NCBI GenBank assembly: GCA_902596775.1
Contig: CACJVE010000004.1
Location: 24,587-88,586, forward strand
Direction: 5' to 3'
DNA: 64,000 nt
Origin: an uncultured SAR92 cluster bacterium
GTDB taxonomy: Bacteria; Pseudomonadota; Gammaproteobacteria; Pseudomonadales; Porticoccaceae
Shown here: positions 46,150 to 54,127 of the stretch, one piece after another
Layout: each line of letters opens with the position of its first letter
How positions within the stretch are numbered: position 1 is the first letter of the stretch
Program-made: the position numbers and the translations under genes
Notes under the pieces: generated by a model
What the model was told of the DNA's origin: nothing
The model's database searches: none
What the model saw: the letters and a program-made list of their open reading frames with translations, nothing else

Positions 46150-47532
46150 TTATTGTCGTCTCCAAATAGTTCCTTCTCTGGAATCCTCGAGGACTATACC
46201 GCTACTGAGAAGCTCTTTTCTTATCTGATCTGCAAGATCAAAATCTCTATTTTTCTTGGCATCAACTCTTTGTTTGATTAAATCGTTAATTTTATCTTCA
46301 TTAATATCATGAATTGATTTAGTTTTCTTGAACCATTCCTCCGGATCGGATTCAAGTAGACCAACAATCTGCGCAAGACCCATTAACTCTGATTGAGCGG
46401 AAGCTTTGCTGTTACCGTCTGTCTTGTTTATCTGTTTGCCCAGTCGATGTAATTCGCTTAAGACTATCGGCGTGTTCAAATCATCAAGTAATGCTTTATA
46501 TCCCAGACCAGATTTGTTGAGCCGCTCGCGCACATCTTTAGATCCCCTGAGGCAACCATACAGAAAGTCGAGCGCAGCTTTAGCACTATCTAGCAGCTCT
46601 TTATGAAAATTCTGTTCAGATCTATAATGAGAGGACAGAAGAGCATATCGCAAAACCTCACCTTCATAATTTTCAAGAAGATCTTTGACAAGTCGAAAGT
46701 TTCCAAGTGACTTGGACATCTTCTCACCATCCAAATTAATAAAACCATTATGAAGCCAGTAATTTGCCATTGTCTTTCCATCATGCGCACATTGGCTTTG
46801 AGCAATTTCATTTTCATGATGCGGGAAAATTAGATCTTGGCCTCCAGCATGAATATCAATGGTCTCTCCCAAATGCTTTTCACTCATTGCCGAGCACTCT
46901 ATATGCCAGCCTGGTCGGCCCCATCCCCAGGGACTATCCCATCCTGGTTCACCATTTTTTGACGGTTTCCAAAGAACAAAATCTGCTGGAGACATTTTGT
47001 AACTCGCAACTTCAACTCTTTTACCATGAATCAAATCGTCAATAGATTTACCTGAAAGTTTCCCGTAGCCGGGCATTGAAGCTACAGAAAACAAGACATG
47101 ATCGTCATTCATATAAGCATAACCCTTATCAATCAATATACTAATCATATCTATCATTTCTGCGATATGTTCCGTTGCTAAGGGTGTGATTGACGGATCT
47201 AAATTCTTTAGCGACTGCATATCCTGCATATACGCCTCAGTATATCTCGCTGATAAGATCTTTATATCTTCATTTCTTTTTGAAGCTTCTTTAATAATTT
47301 TGTCATCTATATCAGTAATATTTCTCGCATATGTAACTTTTGGAAAAATATCACTCAAGACTCTAAAGAGCGTATCGAATATGACCGCAGGTCTTGCATT
47401 ACCAATATGGACACGGTTATACACGGTTGGACCACACACATACATCGTTACATTCGATCCATCGATAGGCACAAATTTTCTTTTGCTCTTCGTTAGAGAA
47501 TCATGAAGCTTGAGCATTTTAGCATCACTCAC
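46150..47532 (-). CDS. cysS: cysteinyl-tRNA synthetase
   Basis: This class I aminoacyl-tRNA synthetase charges tRNA-Cys. The 460-residue protein has the zinc-ligand cysteine in VTMYVCGPTVYNRVHIGN, where HIGN is the HIGH motif. GWHIECSAM and HAGGQDLIFPHHENE carry the other zinc ligands, and KMSKS is intact in GEKMSKSLGNF. The C-terminal DALR and tRNA-binding extension ends GTIWRRQ. The start overlaps the glnS stop by four bases, so both synthetases are cotranscribed. Confidence 0.98.
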   Translation of the reverse strand: MSDAKMLKLHDSLTKSKRKFVPIDGSNVTMYVCGPTVYNRVHIGNARPAVIFDTLFRVLSDIFPKVTYARNITDIDDKIIKEASKRNEDIKILSARYTEAYMQDMQSLKNLDPSITPLATEHIAEMIDMISILIDKGYAYMNDDHVLFSVASMPGYGKLSGKSIDDLIHGKRVEVASYKMSPADFVLWKPSKNGEPGWDSPWGWGRPGWHIECSAMSEKHLGETIDIHAGGQDLIFPHHENEIAQSQCAHDGKTMANYWLHNGFINLDGEKMSKSLGNFRLVKDLLENYEGEVLRYALLSSHYRSEQNFHKELLDSAKAALDFLYGCLRGSKDVRERLNKSGLGYKALLDDLNTPIVLSELHRLGKQINKTDGNSKASAQSELMGLAQIVGLLESDPEEWFKKTKSIHDINEDKINDLIKQRVDAKKNRDFDLADQIRKELLSSGIVLEDSREGTIWRRQ

Positions 47533-49199
47533 AATTTACTTTCCCAAGAATCACGTAAACTGATGCTCCTATTAAAAGTAAGTGAATCAGATTCTGCTAA
47601 GTCACGAGTAAAATATCCCTGCCTCTCAAACTGGAAGACTTCACCCGGAGCCGCTTTTTGAAGCAAGCCTTCAGCTTTACATCCCGTTATAAATATCAGA
47701 GATTCGGTATTGAAGTGTTGCAAAAAATTATCCTGATCCGAGTCAGGACTTGGGACATTAAACAATCTGTCATAAAGATTTACTGAGCAATCTACAGAAG
47801 AATCCTGATCTACCCAATGTATTACTCCTCTTGGTCTGATGCCCTCAGGAGCATCTGCACCTATCGTATTTGGTATTATTCTAACTAGAACTTCAGTGAT
47901 AGATCCCTGCTCATCTTTGATGATTTTTTCAGCTTTTAAAATAAACGATCCTCTTAATCTCACATAATCATTGATCACAAGGCGTTTAAACTTTTTTCTA
48001 GATAAAGTTTCATCATCACTAAAGTCTGATTTTTCAATGAATAGAGTTTTCCCAAATCTTGTTTCCCTAGAGCCTAAGTCCGGTCTATTAGGATGATTTT
48101 GGATTTTAATTTGATCAAGCTTGGCATCATCATAATTGACTACTGTCAATCGTAAAGGATCAAAAACGCACATTGCTCTGGGAGAGTTATTATTCAAATC
48201 GTCCCTTACAAAGTATTCAAATTGAGCCATATCAACAATTCCATCCGTCTTAGCTACAGCCAAACTATTGCAAAAGTTTCTTATCGCTGCAGGTGATATT
48301 CCTCTTCTTCGCATCCCAGAGATTGTTGGCATTCTTGGGTCATCCCAACCATGAACATAATTTTCATCAACCAGCTGCTTCAACTTTCTTTTGCTCGTTA
48401 TCGTGTAGTTAAGATTCAATCTACCAAATTCATATTGTTTAGGCTCCGCATGCACTGGTAAATTTGATATAAACCAATCATACAGCGGTCTATTTGATGC
48501 AAATTCAAGTGTGCATATCGAATGGGTGATCTTCTCGATAGCATCCTCCTGACCATGAGCATAATCATAGGAGGGATATATACACCATTTGTCACCGGTT
48601 CTCTGATGACTAGACTTCTTGATTCGATACATCACAGGATCCCTGAGATTAATGTTTCCTGAAGTCATATCGATCTTCGCACGCAAAGTCATTGCGCCCT
48701 CGGGTATCTCGCCATTCTTCATTTTTTCAAAAAGAGATAGATTTTCTTCAACCAATCTTTCCCGATATGGACTATTCCTTCCAGGAAGTTTTAAGGTCCC
48801 CCTATATTCACGAATTTGCTCAGCATTTAATTCGCAGACATATGCTTTGCCCTCACTAATTAGAAATATCGCCCACTCATAAAGCTGATCAAAATAATCA
48901 GAAGCGTACTTCGGTCGGATATTTTGTTTGAATCCAAGCCATTCAACATCTTTTATTATTGCGTCTACAAATCTTTGATCTTCGGCCTCTGGATTTGTGT
49001 CGTCAAATCGCAAATTGCAGTCACCTCCATACTTGTCAGCAAGACCAAAATTCAAACAGATTGATTTAGCATGGCCTATATGAAGAAAACCATTTGGTTC
49101 TGGTGGGAACCTCGTGATTACGCGTTCGACAACCCCATTCTCAAGATCTGACTTGATTTTATTTTCGATAAAATTGATTGGCTTACTAGAATTTTTCAT
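47529..49199 (-). CDS. glnS: glutaminyl-tRNA synthetase
   Basis: This class Ib synthetase charges tRNA-Gln directly, so the organism need not use transamidation for glutamine tRNAs. The 556 residues include TRFPPEPNGFLHIGHAKSI with the HIGH motif near 37-40, and the KMSKS counterpart TSKRKL near 270. C-terminal anticodon-binding beta-barrels are present. The family markers YASDYFDQLYEWA and HGWDDPRMPTISGMRRRG distinguish it from GltX. It is the first gene of a glnS-cysS unit, with 161 bases to the divergent ppiB. Confidence 0.98.
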   Translation of the reverse strand: MKNSSKPINFIENKIKSDLENGVVERVITRFPPEPNGFLHIGHAKSICLNFGLADKYGGDCNLRFDDTNPEAEDQRFVDAIIKDVEWLGFKQNIRPKYASDYFDQLYEWAIFLISEGKAYVCELNAEQIREYRGTLKLPGRNSPYRERLVEENLSLFEKMKNGEIPEGAMTLRAKIDMTSGNINLRDPVMYRIKKSSHQRTGDKWCIYPSYDYAHGQEDAIEKITHSICTLEFASNRPLYDWFISNLPVHAEPKQYEFGRLNLNYTITSKRKLKQLVDENYVHGWDDPRMPTISGMRRRGISPAAIRNFCNSLAVAKTDGIVDMAQFEYFVRDDLNNNSPRAMCVFDPLRLTVVNYDDAKLDQIKIQNHPNRPDLGSRETRFGKTLFIEKSDFSDDETLSRKKFKRLVINDYVRLRGSFILKAEKIIKDEQGSITEVLVRIIPNTIGADAPEGIRPRGVIHWVDQDSSVDCSVNLYDRLFNVPSPDSDQDNFLQHFNTESLIFITGCKAEGLLQKAAPGEVFQFERQGYFTRDLAESDSLTFNRSISLRDSWESKL

Positions 49200-49360
49200 G
49201 TAGATCGCAATTATCAGTGATATTGAAGAATTATAACTGTGGATGAATTAAGGTTAAACGAAAAGATCTAATTATATAGCGACTCAATAAAACATATTCG
49301 TTAAAATAGAAAAGCTTAGTATTTAATATGATTAGAGATTCATTACCCTAAGGTGAAATT

Positions 49361-49870
49361 ATGATTACTTTTAAGACAAATGTAGGTGAGTTCAGTGTAA
49401 TACTGGATTTTGAAAAAGCTCCAGTGACCGCTAAAAATTTTTTGGCTTATGCAACCAAGGATTTCTATACGGGAACTATTTTCCACAGAGTCATTAATGA
49501 TTTTATGATCCAAGGTGGTGGCATGGATCAAGACATGATCGCAAAAGACGGTGATGAACCTATAGAAAATGAAGCTGACAATGGACTAAAAAATGACCTC
49601 GGAACGGTTGCGATGGCAAGAACAGGTGATCCTCATTCGGCCTCATCACAATTCTTTATAAACGTAGCTAATAATAATTTTTTGAATCACACCAGTAAAA
49701 CAATGCAAGGTTGGGGATATGCAGTTTTTGGAAAAGTATCATCAGGGATGGATACTATAAATCATATAAAGGAAGTTGCTACTGGCAGTAGCACGGGCCA
49801 TCAAGATGTTCCTCTAGATACCATTGAAATAATTGAAACAGTCATAAGTGACGATTACAAATCGATTTAA
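49361..49870 (+). CDS. ppiB: peptidyl-prolyl cis-trans isomerase B (cyclophilin)
   Basis: This is a cytosolic cyclophilin-type proline isomerase of 169 residues with no signal peptide. Family motifs are FHRVINDFMIQGGGMDQD, with the catalytic Arg in FHRV, SASSQFFINVANNNFLNH and GYAVFGKVSSGMDTI. AAGGTG lies about seven bases before the ATG. It is followed after eight bases by lpxH, the order ppiB-lpxH known from E. coli. Confidence 0.97.
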   Translation: MITFKTNVGEFSVILDFEKAPVTAKNFLAYATKDFYTGTIFHRVINDFMIQGGGMDQDMIAKDGDEPIENEADNGLKNDLGTVAMARTGDPHSASSQFFINVANNNFLNHTSKTMQGWGYAVFGKVSSGMDTINHIKEVATGSSTGHQDVPLDTIEIIETVISDDYKSI

Positions 49871-49878
49871 CTGTAATA

Positions 49879-50592
49879 ATGTCGATAGTATTCATTTCAG
49901 ATATCCATTTGTCATCTGATAGACCAAAGCTAACAGATACATTTAAAAAATTCATCGAGAGTCATTCTAGTAATGCAACGCATATTTATATTCTAGGAGA
50001 TCTTTTTGATTTATGGATAGGTGATGACGATAATACGGCCCTATCAACTGAAATAAAAAGTATTCTTAGAAAAGCTAGTAATGGTGGTACAAAATTATTT
50101 TTCCAACACGGAAATAAAGACTTCACTCTCGGTAAGCGATTTGCTCATCAAACAGGCATGCGGTTACTGCCAGATGAGTATCTTGCTCAGCATATGGGAC
50201 ACAAGGCTCTCTTAATGCATGGGGATTCGTTGTGCACAGATGATATTGATTATCAAAAGTTTAGGAGAAAATCGCGGAATCCGCTCTATCTTTGGTGCCT
50301 TTTAAAAATCCCTTTGTTAATTCGAAGAAAAATAGCCTCTAAATGGCGTGAGGATAGTACCCGAGCAAAACTTAACAAAAACAATGAGATTATGGATGTG
50401 ACACAAACTGCGGTAAGAGAAAAAATGCTTTCTCATAATATAAAATGTCTAATTCATGGTCATACACATAGGCCTAACATTCATGAATATAGCTTTGGCA
50501 AGAGAATCGTTCTTGGTGATTGGTCGAAGCTAGGTTGGTATTTGTTCCTGGATAAAGATGGTTTTGATTTGAGATCGTTTTCTTTAAATTAG
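49879..50592 (+). CDS. lpxH: UDP-2,3-diacylglucosamine diphosphatase LpxH
   Basis: LpxH hydrolyses UDP-2,3-diacylglucosamine to lipid X in lipid A synthesis, at the inner face of the cytoplasmic membrane. The 237-residue calcineurin-like phosphoesterase has Asp8/His10 in FISDIHLS, Asp41 in ILGDLFDLWIGDD, the GNKD loop (usually GNRD), LMHGDSLCTDD and the HGHTHRPNIH metal site. Lipid A synthesis confirms a Gram-negative host. It lies eight bases after ppiB and 24 before tusE. Confidence 0.96.
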   Translation: MSIVFISDIHLSSDRPKLTDTFKKFIESHSSNATHIYILGDLFDLWIGDDDNTALSTEIKSILRKASNGGTKLFFQHGNKDFTLGKRFAHQTGMRLLPDEYLAQHMGHKALLMHGDSLCTDDIDYQKFRRKSRNPLYLWCLLKIPLLIRRKIASKWREDSTRAKLNKNNEIMDVTQTAVREKMLSHNIKCLIHGHTHRPNIHEYSFGKRIVLGDWSKLGWYLFLDKDGFDLRSFSLN

Positions 50593-50616
50593 ATCCGAAA
50601 GTTATAACCAATTAGT

Positions 50617-50919
50617 ATGATGAATAGCAAAAATCATTTAGAAAAATTAGCATCATGGAACGAGACAATAGCTAAAAAAAATGCTCTTAAAGAGGATATA
50701 TATTTGACTAATGAGCATATCGAAATTTTAATGGAGGCAAGATTATTTTTTAATGATTATGGGTTTAGTCCTTCAATAAGACCATTGTGCAAATATATTG
50801 CGAGAGATCTGGGAAGTCACAAAGCATCTGGTATTTATTTAAATAAGTTATTTCCAGGCAGTCCCGCGAGGGAAATTTCATTTCTAGCAGGACTTCCAAA
50901 ACCTAAAAACTGTATATAA
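50617..50919 (+). CDS. tusE: sulfur relay protein TusE (DsrC family)
   Basis: TusE accepts persulfide sulfur from TusBCD and passes it to MnmA for 2-thiouridine synthesis. The 100-residue protein shows the DsrC/TusE core (FFNDYGFSPSIRPLCKYIARD) and the C-terminal AGLPKPKNCI, in which Cys99 is the sulfur-carrying penultimate residue. Only this one C-terminal cysteine is present, as in TusE, and not the second one found in DsrC of sulfur oxidisers. The mnmA gene is 40 kb upstream in this window; tusBCD is not seen. Confidence 0.93.
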   Translation: MMNSKNHLEKLASWNETIAKKNALKEDIYLTNEHIEILMEARLFFNDYGFSPSIRPLCKYIARDLGSHKASGIYLNKLFPGSPAREISFLAGLPKPKNCI

Positions 50920-50924
50920 AAATT

Positions 50925-51269
50925 ATGGACGATTTATTAAAGAAAAAAGTTAGTCATCTGACAGAAGACAAGAAGCTGTTAGATCAATCATCAGTCACTA
51001 TTTATCTTCAGTCTTTAGCAGGATGGAGTATACAAAAAATTGATGAGGAGCAAGCCTTATACAAAAGCTTCAAGTTAAAAGACTTCAGTTCCTCGGTCGA
51101 GTTTGCACAAAAAATATGTGATATCGCCAATTCAAATGATCACCACCCAAGACTAATTGTTAATTGGGGAAAATTGGAGATCTACTGGTGGAGCCATGAT
51201 ATGGGGGGTATAAATACAAATGATGTAATTATGGCAGCACAGACAGAAAATATTTATAACAAAACATGA
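50925..51269 (+). CDS. phhB: pterin-4a-carbinolamine dehydratase
   Basis: This enzyme dehydrates 4a-hydroxytetrahydropterin produced by aromatic amino-acid hydroxylases. The 114-residue protein has the signature [E/D]HHP as DHHPRLIVNWGKLEIYWWSH, with the His73-His74-Pro75 active-site triad and His91. No phenylalanine hydroxylase gene is in the window. PhhB homologues also occur without one and are thought to have other pterin- or molybdopterin-related roles. It starts five bases after tusE and its stop overlaps the trmA ATG by four bases. Confidence 0.93.
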   Translation: MDDLLKKKVSHLTEDKKLLDQSSVTIYLQSLAGWSIQKIDEEQALYKSFKLKDFSSSVEFAQKICDIANSNDHHPRLIVNWGKLEIYWWSHDMGGINTNDVIMAAQTENIYNKT

Positions 51270-52408
51270 GTGGCCTCTCTGATCGCAATGATATCAACGC
51301 TGTTAACTACAAATTACAACTCGATGAAAAACTGAAAAATCTTCAGTTGCTCCTATCAGGCTATAATTTACCAAAATTAAAAGTCTACAAATCTCCCATT
51401 CGAAATTTTCGGATGCGTGCCGAGTTCCGCATATGGCACGAGGATAATATTGCTCACTATGCCATGAATTATCCGGGTGAAAATAGAGTTTATCTCGTTG
51501 ACAATTATCCAATTGGAAGCATTCAAATAAAAAAAGTAATGAAGCCGCTTCTTAAAATGATAAATATGAATGATTTGCTGAAATATCGATTGTTTACTAT
51601 TGAGTTCCTATCGTCACAGCAAAATGAATTATTAGTAACACTTATCTATCACAAAGCACTTGATAGTAAGTGGATAAAAGCTGCGGAGAGTATTAGAGAA
51701 AAACTAAAAATAAATATCATTGGACGCAGTCGAAAACAAAAACTCGTCGTTGGAGAAAGTTACATTTCAGAGATACTCAGAGTAAATAACAAAACATACT
51801 ACTTCCAAATACCCGAAAACTGCTTCAGCCAGCCGAATACCTCCGTGAATAAAAAAATAATAAGCTGGATCGAGAATATTATTCCTAGCCATGTCAAAAG
51901 CAAGGATGCATTAGAACTATATTGTGGGATTGGTAATTTCACCATGATGCTATCTAAAAAATTCAGATGGATTCTTGCAACTGAGGTTTCAAAGTTATCA
52001 TTAGCAACAGCTAAGATTAATCAACTCAAAAATAAAGCGAGTAATATCCAGTTCGCTAGATTAGCATCAAACGAAACATACCAGGCAGTGACTGGATTTA
52101 AACAATTCAGGAGATTGAAAGATATAGATTTAAAAAAGTACGAGTTTGAGTATATTTTTGTCGACCCACCAAGGTCAGGCTTAGACGATCAAACGCTCAG
52201 CTTAGTAAAGCATTTCAATAATATTATTTATATTTCATGCAATCCAAAAACTCTAGAGAAAAATCTGAATTACCTTGTAAAAACTCATCAAATAAAATCA
52301 TTAGCGGCTTTTGATCAATTCCCGTGGACTAATCATCTAGAGACTGGCGTTTGGTTAAGTAAAAGTGATGATTTTAAAGGAGACGCAGCAGATCATCTGA
52401 AGGTTTAA
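51266..52408 (+). CDS. trmA: tRNA (uracil-5-)-methyltransferase TrmA
   Basis: TrmA makes 5-methyluridine at position 54 in the T loop of tRNAs using S-adenosylmethionine. The 380-residue length is right for TrmA, which lacks the TRAM domain of RlmC/RlmD. The SAM motif is ELYCGIGNFT at 217-226, DPPRSG is at 300-305, the catalytic nucleophile is Cys325 in YISCNPKTL, and the base Glu lies in HLETGV near the end. It overlaps phhB by an ATGA and its 3' end overlaps the convergent DUF2489-like gene by 35 bases. Confidence 0.95.
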   Translation: MSGLSDRNDINAVNYKLQLDEKLKNLQLLLSGYNLPKLKVYKSPIRNFRMRAEFRIWHEDNIAHYAMNYPGENRVYLVDNYPIGSIQIKKVMKPLLKMINMNDLLKYRLFTIEFLSSQQNELLVTLIYHKALDSKWIKAAESIREKLKINIIGRSRKQKLVVGESYISEILRVNNKTYYFQIPENCFSQPNTSVNKKIISWIENIIPSHVKSKDALELYCGIGNFTMMLSKKFRWILATEVSKLSLATAKINQLKNKASNIQFARLASNETYQAVTGFKQFRRLKDIDLKKYEFEYIFVDPPRSGLDDQTLSLVKHFNNIIYISCNPKTLEKNLNYLVKTHQIKSLAAFDQFPWTNHLETGVWLSKSDDFKGDAADHLKV

Positions 52409-52817
52409 GTAATTTTGATTTGTACTCTGATTCTAATCCTTTAATTTCCGCCTCAAATTCCACTTTTTTATCCTTCTTCAACCTATCCCAATGCTCCAGA
52501 ATAGGGATATGAGAACTCTTCATGGCAACCTCATCAAAGATTTTTATTACCTTCAAACCTTCTTCGCTAAACGAAGCCTTTTTTGCTAAAAAGCTCACTC
52601 GAATGCACGCCTCTACTGCAGATATACTATCCTGATTGAGTGCTAACAGTATCAATTTAATTGAGCGTCTTGAATCGTCAACAGCATTCTGCTCAAAAAA
52701 TTCAACATCATTAACATTTTCATTCTTATCCTTAAGTTTTTTTGTGAGATAAATATAATAAAGAACTAGCGGACAAAGAAAAATTGACCCAATAGAAAGA
52801 ACTAAAACCATGCTCAA
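52374..52817 (-). CDS. membrane-anchored hypothetical protein, DUF2489-like
   Basis: The 147-residue protein has one N-terminal membrane segment (VLVLSIGSIFLCPLVLYYIYL) and a helical, charged remainder. The stretch DDSRRSIKLILLALNQDSIS followed by AVEACIRVSFLAKK recalls the gammaproteobacterial DUF2489 family, whose function is unknown. That match is from memory of the pattern. It lies 39 bases after rmuC on the same strand and converges with trmA, overlapping it by 35 bases. Met1 and Met3 are both possible starts. Confidence 0.7.
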   Translation of the reverse strand: MSMVLVLSIGSIFLCPLVLYYIYLTKKLKDKNENVNDVEFFEQNAVDDSRRSIKLILLALNQDSISAVEACIRVSFLAKKASFSEEGLKVIKIFDEVAMKSSHIPILEHWDRLKKDKKVEFEAEIKGLESEYKSKLLKPSDDLLRLL

Positions 52818-52856
52818 CTCCCAAGCCTGTTAGTTTCAAATGTTTTTTGGTAAGCC

Positions 52857-54083
52857 TTAATCTTTTTCAATGTAGCGTTCATCAGAGAGGCTCTTTTTAG
52901 TCTTTGCTCCTAATTTTTTGATCTCCTCACTTCTTCGCACCAAATTACCTTTACCACTAGTAAGTCTTTTGTGAGCAGTCGTCCAGGAATCATAGCTCTT
53001 ACTTATGTGCCTACCGATATCCTCCATAGACTCAATATACAAAACAAATTGATCGTATAAGCCACCGGCTTTCTCAGCGATCACTTGAGAGTTTTTATTT
53101 TGATCCTCATATCGCCATAAGTTTTTTATTGTTCGTAAAGTTGCAAGCAATGTACTTGGGCTAACTAGAATAATTCCCTTATCGTACGCGTCCTTCATCA
53201 ATTCCGGAGCGCTATTAAGAGCCAACAAGAAGGCGGGTTCTATCGGGATAAAAATAATTACAAAGTCTAATGTTTTTACACCTATTAAGTTTTCATAATT
53301 TTTTTGACTCAACTGCTTTATATGGTTATTTAATGAAGTAATATGATCTGAAAGGCTTCTTTCTTTTACCGATTCTTCATTAGCATGAAAATACTTTTCA
53401 TATGCAACCAAGCTAACTTTGGAATCTATAATAATATCTCTCCCTTCGGGAAGATGAACGATGACATCTGGATTTCTCCTCTGGTCATTATCATTTTTTA
53501 GCGACGTTTGAACATCATATTCACGACCCTTTGTTAGGCCCGCATCCTCAAGCAATCTCTCTAAAACAAATTCTCCCCAATTACCTTGCGTTTTATTGTC
53601 TCCGCGAAGCGCATTCGCCAGACTAAGAGCATCCGCAGACACCTTCATTGTCTGCTTTTGTAATTCGCCAATTTGACCAACCAAAATATTTCTTTCTTTA
53701 CTCTCTTTATCATAGGAAGACTCAACTTGTTTTTTAAAATCGCTGATATCGCGTCTCAAAGGCGATAAGGAGGACTCAATAGTCTCCTTGCTTTGATGCT
53801 TAAAATTTTCCTGCTTTGATTCGAATATTTTGTTTGCTAAATTTTCGAACTCTTTCGTTAACTCCTTTTTATTATCCTCCAGCGATTCAAGATGAGCTTT
53901 ATTTCTGCCATCAACGAATGCCAACTTCTCCTCGAGTAGTTGTCTTTCCATTGCAACTTTGGAGTATTTTTCTAAATTAATCTTATTCATATATCGACGA
54001 GTAAAGAGAAACCCAATAAAAATGCCAAACAAGATGGAAAAAAAACCTACAATAAGCAGAGAGAATAACAACGATGAGTTCAT
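52857..54083 (-). CDS. rmuC: DNA recombination protein RmuC
   Basis: RmuC is a membrane-tethered predicted nuclease that limits DNA inversions at short inverted repeats in E. coli. The 408-residue protein starts with a transmembrane helix (LLFSLLIVGFFSILFGIFIGFLF), then a long coiled coil (about 30-150). The RmuC domain has the GNWGEFVLERLLEDAGL block near 170-186, the RRNPDVIVHLPEGRDIIIDSK nuclease-like motif and the FVIIFIPIEPAFLLAL stretch. It is divergent from the AddB-like gene, so DNA-repair genes cluster here. Confidence 0.95.
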   Translation of the reverse strand: MNSSLLFSLLIVGFFSILFGIFIGFLFTRRYMNKINLEKYSKVAMERQLLEEKLAFVDGRNKAHLESLEDNKKELTKEFENLANKIFESKQENFKHQSKETIESSLSPLRRDISDFKKQVESSYDKESKERNILVGQIGELQKQTMKVSADALSLANALRGDNKTQGNWGEFVLERLLEDAGLTKGREYDVQTSLKNDNDQRRNPDVIVHLPEGRDIIIDSKVSLVAYEKYFHANEESVKERSLSDHITSLNNHIKQLSQKNYENLIGVKTLDFVIIFIPIEPAFLLALNSAPELMKDAYDKGIILVSPSTLLATLRTIKNLWRYEDQNKNSQVIAEKAGGLYDQFVLYIESMEDIGRHISKSYDSWTTAHKRLTSGKGNLVRRSEEIKKLGAKTKKSLSDERYIEKD

Positions 54084-54127
54084 AATATGCTTTCAAATCT
54101 TTTAAGGTTTAAATTATATACCTGTCA